A stretch of 64,000 bases of DNA, from the NCBI GenBank assembly GCA_002293375.1, contig DBDA01000031.1, positions 34,279 through 98,278 of the forward strand, read 5' to 3'. The position numbers and the translations under genes were made by a program. Positions within the stretch are counted from its first letter, which is position 1. Every line of letters starts with the position of its first letter. The notes below the pieces were generated by a model, which worked only from the letters and a program-made list of their open reading frames with translations, was not told where the DNA came from and made no database searches. This document shows positions 1 to 7,762 of the stretch, in pieces. This stretch comes from Odoribacter sp. UBA944. Its GTDB lineage: Bacteria; Bacteroidota; Bacteroidia; Bacteroidales; Marinifilaceae.

Positions 1-150
1 AAGGTGGTGGTGTGCGAGCTTGTGAAGCTGGCCGTCGAGCGGTACTATTCCGACCTTGCCGTCGCCCTCGACCGTGGGTGGCACTTCGACAAGAAAGCTG
101 CCGGACGTGCCATTCGCTTCATCGAGAGCCTGCGCCACATCTACGGAGAG
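1..150 (+). pseudogene. Phage terminase large subunit, N-terminal fragment
   Basis: The frame open from base 1 reads VCELVKLAVERYYSDL, then FDKKAAGRAIRFIESL and RHIYGE. This pattern (Cys-x-x-Val-x-Leu-Ala-x-x-Arg, then Phe-Ile-x-x-Leu-x-His-x-x-Gly-Glu) is typical of the N-terminal region of TerL packaging ATPases. The similarity stops at about base 150, and the rest of the open frame (to 285) is the antisense of the integrase gene. The ATPase motor and nuclease domains are therefore missing. The true 5' end lies outside the window. It is probably a non-functional prophage remnant; a chimeric assembly join is the main alternative. Confidence 0.6.
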
Positions 151-834
151 CGCCCTCTTCCGAGTAGCCGGTTGCGGCGGGATGCGGTAATATCGGAACG
201 GTGTCTGCGGAATGCGAACTATCCCGCCTTCTTCATCGTTATAGTCCAGCTTCGCACGGTTATGCATCGCTCGGATGAGGCCTAAGTACTGGGACACGGC
301 TCTTCCTCCCTTATTAACCCGGGGGGAATCTCCATGTTTCCGGTTCGCTCCTCTCTGCGAGGGCTCCTCTCCGAGGAACTTCTCGAAACCTCTGAGGAAA
401 GTAGAGGTGATCTCGGCTATATCTAACTCCTCTCTACTGGTATACCTTCGAAGGGCGTTTAGCATGTTCAGGTACCCACCGGCGGTTCCGGGATGCATTC
501 CCTTCACCCTTTTTCTTGTGTACCCGAAGAGGTCCAGTTTGAAACGATCGCCCCCTTCGAGATGCCACTTTAGTCGTTCTGCCAGCACATCTGGGGACAT
601 CTGGTTTAGTTCGAAGTTCAATCCAGTACAGAAGGCCCGGCATTCCCGTAAGATGTCTTCTATTGTGTCAAGTACGGTTTGGTTTCGGATCCGTTTACTC
701 ACCGTAAGATCCTCGTCTGTTACGTATATATTTGTTGGTATCCTCCGGACCGTCCGGTTATGAATTACCCGAATCCGGACGGCATAGGTTCCATCTGCTC
801 TTTTATCCTGTATATCCGCTTTAAAGGTAGCCAT
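121..834 (-). pseudogene. Tyrosine recombinase (phage/mobile-element integrase), truncated
   Basis: The minus frame starting ATG at 834 begins MATFKADIQDKRADGTYAVR, a Bacteroidetes-type arm-binding N-terminal domain. A SAM-like core-binding domain follows (GYLNMLNALRRYTSR, then FLRGFEKFL), and then the linker PFRYYRIPP with the RKRALS motif that precedes the catalytic domain. The reading frame stays open to base 1, but after about codon 235 it no longer looks like an integrase and is antisense to the terminase fragment. The Arg-His-x-x-Arg-Tyr catalytic domain is thus absent. The gene points away from tRNA-Lys, whose 3' end is 108 bp upstream, the usual arrangement for an element integrated at a tRNA 3' end. 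Confidence 0.65.
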
Positions 835-902
835 TTTCCGCCGTCAACATTTTACGGTAAAAATAGCTAAAAGTAGGTACAAGTGGAACACTTTTCGGAA
901 GT

Positions 903-934
903 AAATAAAAATACCGCGCCTTTGATAGCGCGGC
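903..934 (-). terminator. Rho-independent terminator after tRNA-Lys
   Basis: Read on the minus strand, a six-base-pair GC stem (CCGCGC at 933-928 with GCGCGG at 919-914) with an eight-base loop is followed by TATTTTTATTT. It lies 10 bases past the tRNA-Lys 3' end. Confidence 0.75.
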
Positions 935-942
935 ATCCCTTG

Positions 943-1015
943 TGACCCCGCTGGGGATCGAACCCAGGACCCACAGATTAAGAGTCTGTTGCTCTACCAG
1001 CTGAGCTACGGAGTC
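943..1015 (-). tRNA. tRNA-Lys (anticodon CTT)
   Basis: The minus strand folds into a full cloverleaf. The acceptor stem is GACTCCG/CGGGGTC with discriminator A, the D arm is GCTC-AGCTGGTA-GAGC, the anticodon arm is ACAGA-CTCTTAA-TCTGT with anticodon CTT, and the T arm is CTGGG-TTCGATC-CCCAG. CCA is not encoded. An integrase remnant sits just past its 3' end, so this tRNA was probably an attachment site. Confidence 0.95.
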
Positions 1016-1082
1016 ATTTTGGAGTTGCAAATATACAAATAATTTCAAAACCACCCGTACGGCGGAAAAAATAAAGCAATAT

Positions 1083-1910
1083 TTATTCACTTTCTCCCGT
1101 GTCCCGAACAGAGGTCGTTTTTCCGGCAGCTTTCCGAACAACACAGATGCTGAGTTCATAAAGAAGATACATAGGGAGGGACACCAGTAGCAAGGTGAAA
1201 ATATCGGCAGTAGGAGTGATCAACGCCGCTACGATCAGGAGGAAAATACAAGCGTGGCGCCGGTGTCTTTTCAGAAATTCGGGAGAAAGCACCCCTATTT
1301 TGGCGAAAAAAAAGGCCACGACCGGTATCTCGAACACCAAACCCATCATCAAAGAAAGCATCGTCAGCGTGGAGACATAAGACGAAAGATCGATCATATT
1401 CACCACATCCGCGTTTACCTGATACGTTCCCAGAAAGCGGAACGAAAGCGGGAAGATCACGAAATAGTTCAGCAACACCCCGCAGAAAAAGAGCAGAAAA
1501 GCAGAAACAACCACCCGGCCCGAATACCTCCTTTCGTTCTCATACAAGGCCGGCCGGACAAAACCGAACAGTTGAAAAACAACATAAGGCGAAGCAACCA
1601 GCAGGCCGGCAAAGGCCGAAACAGACAGATGCGTCAGGAATTGCGAAGCAAGGCGGGTATTGATAAGTTCCACCTGAAACGCTTCGGGGCACAACCCCGG
1701 AAGCGACAACCGCTCTCCAAGGCGGCACAATACGCGGTAGGTAATAAAATCGGAGCGGTGCGGGGCAAACACCAGGTCGAACAACAGCTCCTTATTCAAA
1801 AAAGCGACAAAACCCAAAATACAAACAGCAATGGCAATACGAAAAATAACCTTCCGGAGTTCGTCCAAATGATCCCAGAAAGTGGCGTTTTGCTCCTTGC
1901 TCTGCTTCAT
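1083..1910 (-). CDS. tatC: Sec-independent protein translocase TatC
   Basis: TatC is the polytopic receptor of the twin-arginine translocase and binds the RR signal peptides of folded cargo at the inner membrane. The 275-residue product has the family length and marks: the N-terminal WDHLDELR, the conserved FVRPALYENERR near residue 130, and a late ITPTADIFTLLL segment followed by LPMYLLYELSI. About six hydrophobic helices are visible. It starts 9 bases after tatA, with which it forms a minimal tatAC pair; no tatB is present, as is common in Bacteroidota. The C-terminal tail is short and charged. Confidence 0.95.
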   Translation of the reverse strand: MKQSKEQNATFWDHLDELRKVIFRIAIAVCILGFVAFLNKELLFDLVFAPHRSDFITYRVLCRLGERLSLPGLCPEAFQVELINTRLASQFLTHLSVSAFAGLLVASPYVVFQLFGFVRPALYENERRYSGRVVVSAFLLFFCGVLLNYFVIFPLSFRFLGTYQVNADVVNMIDLSSYVSTLTMLSLMMGLVFEIPVVAFFFAKIGVLSPEFLKRHRRHACIFLLIVAALITPTADIFTLLLVSLPMYLLYELSICVVRKAAGKTTSVRDTGESE

Positions 1911-1919
1911 GCGGCGGTA

Positions 1920-2102
1920 CTACTTCTTCTCTTCCGGCTCCTTTTTCTCCTCCTCCAGTCCGTTCACCCCGTCCTTAAAGCTTTTAACCCCCTTGCCCAA
2001 TCCCCGCATCAATTCAGGAATTTTTCTTCCACCGAAAAGCAGCAATATGATAAGTGCGATAAAAATGATCTCCGTCGTTCCGATGAACAGTAATGTATTC
2101 AT
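1920..2102 (-). CDS. tatA: Twin-arginine translocase subunit TatA
   Basis: This 60-residue protein has one N-terminal membrane helix (IGTTEIIFIALIILLLFGG), the conserved FGGRKIPEL hinge, an amphipathic helix (MRGLGKGVKSFKDGV) and an acidic/basic tail rich in Glu and Lys. That is the TatA/E layout forming the translocation pore. A more upstream ATG at 2129 is in frame, but it lies in the -7 promoter box (2127-2134), so the ATG at 2102 is chosen. It is the first gene of a tatA-tatC operon and is divergent from the PurF-like gene. Confidence 0.93.
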   Translation of the reverse strand: MNTLLFIGTTEIIFIALIILLLFGGRKIPELMRGLGKGVKSFKDGVNGLEEEKKEPEEKK

Positions 2103-2126
2103 ACTCTGTCTCTTTGTTATAACATG

Positions 2127-2134
2127 CAAATATA
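2127..2134 (-). promoter_or_regulatory. Promoter -7 box for tatAC
   Basis: The minus strand reads TATATTTG, a perfect match to the Bacteroidota -7 consensus TAnnTTTG. Transcription would begin around 2120, 18 bases before the tatA ATG. No clear -33 TTTG is seen. Confidence 0.6.
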
Positions 2135-2156
2135 GTGCTTTTTTTGGGTTTTTTCG

Positions 2157-2164
2157 TACTTTTG
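2157..2164 (+). promoter_or_regulatory. Promoter -7 box for PurF-like gene
   Basis: TACTTTTG matches TAnnTTTG. It lies 22 bases before the ATG at 2187, giving a short leader, and is back to back with the tatA promoter. Confidence 0.55.
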
Positions 2165-2186
2165 TACCGGACTAAAAACAAGCAAC

Positions 2187-3602
2187 ATGAGCGGATTTTT
2201 CGGATGTGTATCCCGCAACGAGTGTGTAGGGGATGTTTTTTATGGAACAGATTACCATTCCCATTTGGGTACAAAAAAGGCCGGTATGGCATTTTACAAC
2301 GGATCCGACTTTGTCCGTTCCATCCACAGCATCGAGAGTGCCTACTTCCGGAACAAATTCGAACCCGAATTGGATCGGTTCCAAGGTTCCCAGTTGGGGA
2401 TCGGGGTGATCAGCGACATGGAGTCTCAGCCCATAACGGTCACCTCCCACCTGGGGCGCTTTGCCGTGGTGACGGTAGGGCGGATCGACAACCTCGAAGA
2501 GCTGACGGAGAAGTTGCTGAAAGAGAAGATCCACTTTGCAGAGATGTCCGGTTCCGACATCAATCCCACAGAAATCCTTAGCATCCTCATCAACAAAGGG
2601 GAAACCTTCAAAGAGGGGATTGAAAACGTGCGCAATGCCGTGCGGGGTTCCTGCTCCTTTCTGATCCTGACGGACGACTGCATTTACGCTGTTCGCGATA
2701 AATTGGGCCGGACACCCGTCATCATCGGCAAAAACGAATTCGGTTACGTCGCTGCCAGCGAAAGCTCCTCTTTTACAAACCTGGGCTACACCTATGTACG
2801 TGACCTGGGAGCCGGAGAGGCGGTTCGCATTTCCAGGGACGGAGTGACCACGCTGATCGCTCCCGGTTGCCGGAAACAGATCTGCTCCTTTTTATGGGTC
2901 TACTACGGGTACCCCTCAGCCGATTATGAAGGGGTCAACGTGGAGAGCGCCCGCTACCGTTGCGGAATCGCCATGGCGGCCCGGGATGAACTGACAGCGG
3001 ATTTCGTGGCGGGTATTCCGGATTCCGGCGTAGGCCACGCCATCGGTTATTCCCACGGGAAAGAGATCCCGTACAAACGGCCATTCGTAAAATACACCCC
3101 GACATGGCCGCGTAGTTTCATGCCGCAAAACCAAAGCATGCGGGACCTGGTGGCCAAAATGAAACTACTCCCCAACGAAGCCTTTACCCGGGATGCCCGG
3201 ATCGTTTTTCTGGACGACTCCATTGTCCGGGGGACGCAACTCAAAGACAATGTTGTAAAACTGAGAGAGTGTGGTGTCAAGGAAGTGCATATCCGGATCG
3301 CCTGCCCGCCGTTGGTATTTCCCTGTCATTTCCTGAATTTTTCGACCTCGCGCTCCACGTTTGACCTCTTTGCCCGCCGGGTCATCCGGGACTTGGAAGG
3401 CACCTCCGACCTGACCGATGAACTGTTGAAACCATATACCGATCCCGATACGAAACAATATGCAGAGATGGTGCGTACCATGTGCCGGCACCTGCAATTG
3501 GACAGCCTCCGTTTTCAACGGTTAGATGACCTGATAGAAGCGATCGGTTTGCCGAAAGAGGAGCTTTGCACACACTGCTGGGACAACACCAGCTATTTTT
3601 AA
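2187..3602 (+). CDS. Amidophosphoribosyltransferase-like protein lacking the glutaminase Cys
   Basis: The 471-residue protein has the PurF fold order: an N-terminal Ntn-hydrolase glutaminase-like domain (residues 1-240) and a C-terminal phosphoribosyltransferase domain with the PRPP loop VFLDDSIVRGTQ. PurF normally begins with a catalytic Cys followed by Gly-(Ile)-(Phe/Val)-Gly. Here the protein starts MSGFFG, so the nucleophile is Ser and no propeptide is visible. The motif CGIPDSGVGHAIGY of the transferase appears as AGIPDSGVGHAIGY. It resembles a second PurF-like protein known in Bacteroides that also lacks the Cys. It may use ammonia rather than glutamine or have another role. It is followed after 3 bases by the permease gene. 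Confidence 0.8.
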   Translation: MSGFFGCVSRNECVGDVFYGTDYHSHLGTKKAGMAFYNGSDFVRSIHSIESAYFRNKFEPELDRFQGSQLGIGVISDMESQPITVTSHLGRFAVVTVGRIDNLEELTEKLLKEKIHFAEMSGSDINPTEILSILINKGETFKEGIENVRNAVRGSCSFLILTDDCIYAVRDKLGRTPVIIGKNEFGYVAASESSSFTNLGYTYVRDLGAGEAVRISRDGVTTLIAPGCRKQICSFLWVYYGYPSADYEGVNVESARYRCGIAMAARDELTADFVAGIPDSGVGHAIGYSHGKEIPYKRPFVKYTPTWPRSFMPQNQSMRDLVAKMKLLPNEAFTRDARIVFLDDSIVRGTQLKDNVVKLRECGVKEVHIRIACPPLVFPCHFLNFSTSRSTFDLFARRVIRDLEGTSDLTDELLKPYTDPDTKQYAEMVRTMCRHLQLDSLRFQRLDDLIEAIGLPKEELCTHCWDNTSYF

Positions 3603-3605
3603 AAC

Positions 3606-4721
3606 ATGAACAACACCGGTAAAATACTGTTGGGTTTTCTCGGATTGACGGCCGTCGCTCTGTTCTGTTGGTATTTCTCTTCGGTGATCGCCTACGTACT
3701 GATCGCTGCAGCCCTTTCGTTCTTGGGCAAACCGTTGATCGACCGGCTGGGGCGGGTACGTTTCCGGGGCCGGAGCCTGCCTTCCGGAATGAAAGCAGGC
3801 ATCACCCTGCTGGCGCTCTGGATCTTCTTCCTGCTCTTTGTCGGCACCATCATTCCGTTGGTCACCCACGAATTCCAACTGTTGGGAAACATCAGCATCG
3901 ATACCGTCGTTTCCAAACTCAGCGCTCCCTTGGAGGAACTGGGAGATCTGGCAAAACGTTACGGTTTGATCGACATGCACGAAAACGTACAGGGAGCATT
4001 GGCCGGCAGCCTCAACTCCCTGGTCAGCATCTCCCAGGTGCAAACAATCTTTGGTTCGATCGCCGATACCGTTACCGGCATCTTTATCGCCCTGTTCTCA
4101 ATATCCTTTATCGCCTTTTTCTTTTTGAAAGACAGCCACCTTTTTACCAACATCGTACTGGCGATCCTGCCGGCCCGTTACGAAGAGAGCGGCCGGAACG
4201 CCCTGAACTCCATAGAAAAACTGTTGGTAAGGTACTTTGTAGGCATCTTGGTGGAAGTACTGGGCGTCATGGCCCTGAATACAGCAGGCTTGTGGCTGGT
4301 GGGATTACACTTCTCCAACGCCATCGTGATCGGGCTGGCGACAGGCATCCTGAATGTGATCCCCTACATCGGGCCGATCATCGGGATGGTTTTCGGCGTA
4401 TCCGTCGGGATCATCCTGAACATCGACCTGCCCTTTTACACAGACTTGTTGCCTCTCTGCCTGCTCTTACTGGCAGTCATGCTGATCACCCAATTAATAG
4501 ATAACATCATCTTTCAGCCCCTGATATACGGGAACAGTGTATACGCCCATCCATTAGAGATTTTTCTCGTGATCTTACTGGCCGGCAGTTTGGCCGGAAT
4601 TCCCGGAATGATCCTCGCCATTCCCTCTTACACGGTGATTCGGGTGATCCTCCGGGAATTCTTCAACAAATACCGCTTGGTGCGGAAGATTACGTCCGGG
4701 TTGGAACAGAACGGCTCCTGA
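3606..4721 (+). CDS. AI-2E family transporter / PerM-type permease
   Basis: This 371-residue membrane protein has the AI-2E transporter layout: two helices at the N-terminus (residues 5-35), one near 60-85, a long periplasm-facing middle region, and a cluster of helices from residue 150 to the end. The region around TGILNVIPYIGPIIG carries the family's conserved Pro-Tyr-x-Gly-Pro signature. The family exports or equilibrates small molecules and ions; the substrate cannot be read from sequence. It starts 3 bases after the PurF-like gene and is probably cotranscribed with it. It converges on lon with 16 bases between stops. Confidence 0.85.
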   Translation: MNNTGKILLGFLGLTAVALFCWYFSSVIAYVLIAAALSFLGKPLIDRLGRVRFRGRSLPSGMKAGITLLALWIFFLLFVGTIIPLVTHEFQLLGNISIDTVVSKLSAPLEELGDLAKRYGLIDMHENVQGALAGSLNSLVSISQVQTIFGSIADTVTGIFIALFSISFIAFFFLKDSHLFTNIVLAILPARYEESGRNALNSIEKLLVRYFVGILVEVLGVMALNTAGLWLVGLHFSNAIVIGLATGILNVIPYIGPIIGMVFGVSVGIILNIDLPFYTDLLPLCLLLLAVMLITQLIDNIIFQPLIYGNSVYAHPLEIFLVILLAGSLAGIPGMILAIPSYTVIRVILREFFNKYRLVRKITSGLEQNGS

Positions 4722-4737
4722 AAACCTTAAACAAACT

Positions 4738-7155
4738 CTATAACAGAGCGATTTTCAACACCTCATCGATGGTATCCACAAAGTGAAATTTCAACCCTTC
4801 CAGGTACTCTTTCCGGATCTCCTCGATGTCTTTCCGGTTCTCGCTGCACAGAATGATCTCCCGGATCCCGGCCCGCTTGGCGGCCAGTATCTTTTCCCGG
4901 ATCCCTCCCACGGGAAGCACTTTTCCTCGCAACGTAATCTCTCCTGTCATGGCCAAAGCCCTCTTAACCTTCCGGCCGGTCAGGGAAGAGACCAAAGAGG
5001 TAACCATAGTGATACCGGCAGAGGGACCGTCTTTGGGAACAGCTCCGGCAGGGACGTGCACATGGATGTCGTTGTTTTCAAACAGGGCCTCATCAATACC
5101 GATCTTTGTCGCGTGTGACTTGATATACTCCAACGCCAGCGTCGCCGACTCCTTCATAACATCTCCCAAATTTCCGGTCAGCGTCAACGTACCTTTCCCT
5201 TTGCTGTAACTCGATTCGATGTAGAGGATCTCTCCCCCGACAGCCGTCCACGCCAAACCTGTCACCACACCCGGCAGGTCGTTCCCCTGGTACTCCTCTC
5301 TCGAGAAGAGCGGCATACCCAGATACTCCCGGAGATTCTCCGCATTCAGGGTAATCCGGAATTTTTTGTCCATGGCGACTTTCCGGGCCACCAGCCGCAT
5401 AATCTTGGCAATGGTTTTGTCCAAACTCCGCACCCCCGATTCCCGGGTGTATTTTTCGATGATACTATCCAATACATGGTCCGGGAACTCAATGTGTTTG
5501 GCATGGAGCCCGTGATTTTCCAACTGTTTGGGAATTAAGTGGCACTTAGCGATTTCCCGTTTCTCTTCCAACAAATATCCGCTTACCTCGATCAACTCCA
5601 TCCGGTCGCGCAACGGCGGAGCGATCGTAGAGATATCGTTGGCTGTAGCGATAAACATCACTTTGGACAGATCGTAGTCGATATCCAGAAAGTTATCGTG
5701 GAAGGCGGCATTTTGTTCCGGATCCAATACTTCCAACAGAGCGGATTGCGGGTCGCCCCGGAAATCCTTCCCAACCTTGTCGATCTCGTCCAGCATAAAC
5801 ACCGGGTTGGAGGTGCCGGCTTTTTTAATACCCTGTATGATCCGTCCCGGCATGGCGCCGATGTAAGTTTTTCGGTGTCCCCGGATTTCGGACTCGTCAT
5901 GCAATCCTCCCAAAGACATCCGTACAAACTCCCGGCCGATGGCCCGCGCCACCGATTTCCCAAGGGACGTTTTCCCCACCCCCGGAGGGCCATACAGGCA
6001 AAGAATGGGAGATTTCATGTCGGCTTTCAGTTTCAGCACGGCCAAATACTCCAATATCCGTTCTTTTACTTTTTCCAATCCGTAGTGGTCGGCATCCAGA
6101 ATCTCTTCGGCATGGGCCAGGTCCAGGTTGTCTTTGGAATAACGATTCCATGGCAGATCAATGATCTCCCGGAGATAATTCGACTGCACGGAATAATCCG
6201 GAGCGGCCGGGTTCAGCCGTCTGAGTTTGTCCAACTCCTTGTAGAAGATCTCTTTGACAGAAGGGCTCCATCTCTTTTTGGCCGCCTTCCTCTCCAACTC
6301 GGCAATCTCTTCATCCGCCGGATTTCCCCCCAGTTCGTCCTGAATGGTTTTCATCTGCTGGTGCAGGAAATACTCCCGTTGCTGCTTGTCAATGTCATTC
6401 TTGACCTTTTTCTGAATGTCGTTTTTCAACTCCAGCAAACTCAACTGTTTGCTGAGGAGCTCCAACAGTTTCACCGCCCGCTGTTTCAGGCTGTCGATCT
6501 CCAGTAACTCCTGCTTACTCTGATACTCCACATCCGTGTTGGAAGAGATAAAATTGATCAGAAAAAGCATGCTTTCAATATTCCGGATAGCAAATCCGGA
6601 TTCATTCGGAAGGTGGCTCGAATACTTTACGATCTTTCCGGCGATCTCTTTCAGGGAATCGGCCAAAGCGTCGTATTCTGGATCCTCCTCCGGCATCACT
6701 TCCTCCTTTTTAAGCACGACCTTCCCGACATGGTACGGATCATCGTACAGGATATCTTCCAGGAGAAACCGCTTCTTTCCTTGAATAATAGCCGTCGTCG
6801 TACCGTCCGGCATCTCCAGGATCTTGAGGATCGAAGCCACCGTCCCGATGCGGTACAGGTCATCCAGGCCCGGATTTTCCGTATTGATATCCTTCTGGGC
6901 GATCACCCCGATATAGGCGCTCTGCTTATAAGCATACCGGATCAATTTCAGCGATTTCTCCCGGGCGATGTTCACCGGAATGATCACTCCCGGAAACAGC
7001 ACCGTATTCCGGAGCGGTAAAATTGGCAGTGTATCGGGCAGTTTCGCATCCTCGTTCAACAATTCCTTCTCGTCTCCAAGTATTGGTAAAAAATCAGCAG
7101 AATCCTCTGATAGACTGTTCAGCAACAGGGCTTTTAAATCCATACTATCCTTCAT
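4738..7155 (-). CDS. lon: ATP-dependent protease Lon
   Basis: Lon is the cytosolic AAA+ protease that degrades misfolded and regulatory proteins. The 805-residue protein has the LonA domain order: N-terminal substrate domain opening LPILPLRNTVLFPG, coiled middle, AAA+ module (Walker A GPPGVGKTS, Walker B VFMLDEIDK), and a C-terminal Ser-Lys protease domain. The dyad is Ser712 in PKDGPSAG and Lys755 in GGIREK; the 43-residue spacing equals that of the E. coli enzyme. The start is supported by a near-perfect Shine-Dalgarno sequence (AAGGAGGTG) five bases upstream, unusual in this phylum, where most genes lack one. Confidence 0.97.
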   Translation of the reverse strand: MKDSMDLKALLLNSLSEDSADFLPILGDEKELLNEDAKLPDTLPILPLRNTVLFPGVIIPVNIAREKSLKLIRYAYKQSAYIGVIAQKDINTENPGLDDLYRIGTVASILKILEMPDGTTTAIIQGKKRFLLEDILYDDPYHVGKVVLKKEEVMPEEDPEYDALADSLKEIAGKIVKYSSHLPNESGFAIRNIESMLFLINFISSNTDVEYQSKQELLEIDSLKQRAVKLLELLSKQLSLLELKNDIQKKVKNDIDKQQREYFLHQQMKTIQDELGGNPADEEIAELERKAAKKRWSPSVKEIFYKELDKLRRLNPAAPDYSVQSNYLREIIDLPWNRYSKDNLDLAHAEEILDADHYGLEKVKERILEYLAVLKLKADMKSPILCLYGPPGVGKTSLGKSVARAIGREFVRMSLGGLHDESEIRGHRKTYIGAMPGRIIQGIKKAGTSNPVFMLDEIDKVGKDFRGDPQSALLEVLDPEQNAAFHDNFLDIDYDLSKVMFIATANDISTIAPPLRDRMELIEVSGYLLEEKREIAKCHLIPKQLENHGLHAKHIEFPDHVLDSIIEKYTRESGVRSLDKTIAKIMRLVARKVAMDKKFRITLNAENLREYLGMPLFSREEYQGNDLPGVVTGLAWTAVGGEILYIESSYSKGKGTLTLTGNLGDVMKESATLALEYIKSHATKIGIDEALFENNDIHVHVPAGAVPKDGPSAGITMVTSLVSSLTGRKVKRALAMTGEITLRGKVLPVGGIREKILAAKRAGIREIILCSENRKDIEEIRKEYLEGLKFHFVDTIDEVLKIALL

Positions 7156-7167
7156 AACACCTCCTTA
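7156..7167 (-). promoter_or_regulatory. Strong Shine-Dalgarno site of lon
   Basis: The minus strand reads TAAGGAGGTGTT directly before the lon ATG. Most genes here have A-rich leaders without such a site, so it stands out and fixes the start codon. Confidence 0.7.
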
Positions 7168-7297
7168 TGCTACATTTTTGTTACAAACCGCACATCTTTT
7201 AACTGACATTTTGTCCTATTGGACAATGATTGTGCAATTCCCGGCCTATAGCGCAATTACTGTGCCAAAGGAGAGTGTGAAAATATTTCGTTGTTTT

Positions 7298-7329
7298 TTT
7301 GGTAGTATTTGCCGGATCACTTATCTTTG
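7298..7329 (+). promoter_or_regulatory. Promoter of rpmE2 (-33 and -7)
   Basis: TTTG at 7298-7301 is followed after 20 bases by TATCTTTG at 7322-7329. Together they match the Bacteroidota sigma consensus TTTG/TAnnTTTG with correct spacing. Transcription would start near 7336, 35 bases before the L31 ATG. Confidence 0.75.
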
Positions 7330-7370
7330 CGAACCATTATAAACAGAGAAACTTAAAATTTACATACATC

Positions 7371-7634
7371 ATGAAAAAGGGCATACATCCTGAAAATTAC
7401 AGAATGGTAGCGTTCAAAGACATGTCGAACGGAATTACCACCCTGACCAAATCCACTGCTGTCACCAAAGAAACCATTGAAGTTGAAGGCGTTGAGTATC
7501 CGTTGGTAAAGTTGGAAATTTCCAATACCTCTCATCCGTTCTATACGGGCAAAGTGAAATTGGTAGACACCGCCGGACGCGTAGACAAATTCATGAACCG
7601 GTACAAAACCCACATGGAAAACAGAAAGAAATAA
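7371..7634 (+). CDS. rpmE2: 50S ribosomal protein L31 type B
   Basis: The 87-residue product begins MKKGIHPENYRMVAFKDMSN and contains SHPFYTGKVKLVDTAGRVDKF, the hallmark of bL31. It has no Cys at all, so it is the zinc-independent type B (C-minus) form. An upstream in-frame ATG at 7299 lies in the promoter and is rejected. It is monocistronic, between a clear promoter and a strong terminator. Confidence 0.96.
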   Translation: MKKGIHPENYRMVAFKDMSNGITTLTKSTAVTKETIEVEGVEYPLVKLEISNTSHPFYTGKVKLVDTAGRVDKFMNRYKTHMENRKK

Positions 7635-7650
7635 ATTCTTTCCACTGATA

Positions 7651-7686
7651 CAAAAAAGAGCTGTCCGATCCGGGCAGCTTTTTTTC
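7651..7686 (+). terminator. Rho-independent terminator of rpmE2
   Basis: An eight-base-pair stem (AGCTGTCC at 7659-7666 with GGGCAGCT at 7672-7679, one T-G pair) is followed by a run of T to 7685 and preceded by a run of A. Confidence 0.85.
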
Positions 7687-7762
7687 ATCCCGAAACGGGC
7701 TTGGTTATATTAGATTAAGGACTATCTTTACGCTGATATACCGTAGAATAAAAGAATAAAAC

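Noticed and set aside
821..1159. A 112-codon minus frame containing VAQLVEQQTLNLWVLGSIPSG
   Set aside because: It is the translation of the tRNA-Lys gene, a well-known false protein, and has no coding features outside it.
1254..2093. Long plus-strand frame over tatC and tatA
   Set aside because: It is the antisense shadow of tatC/tatA with no family features; the minus-strand genes have clear motifs and promoters.
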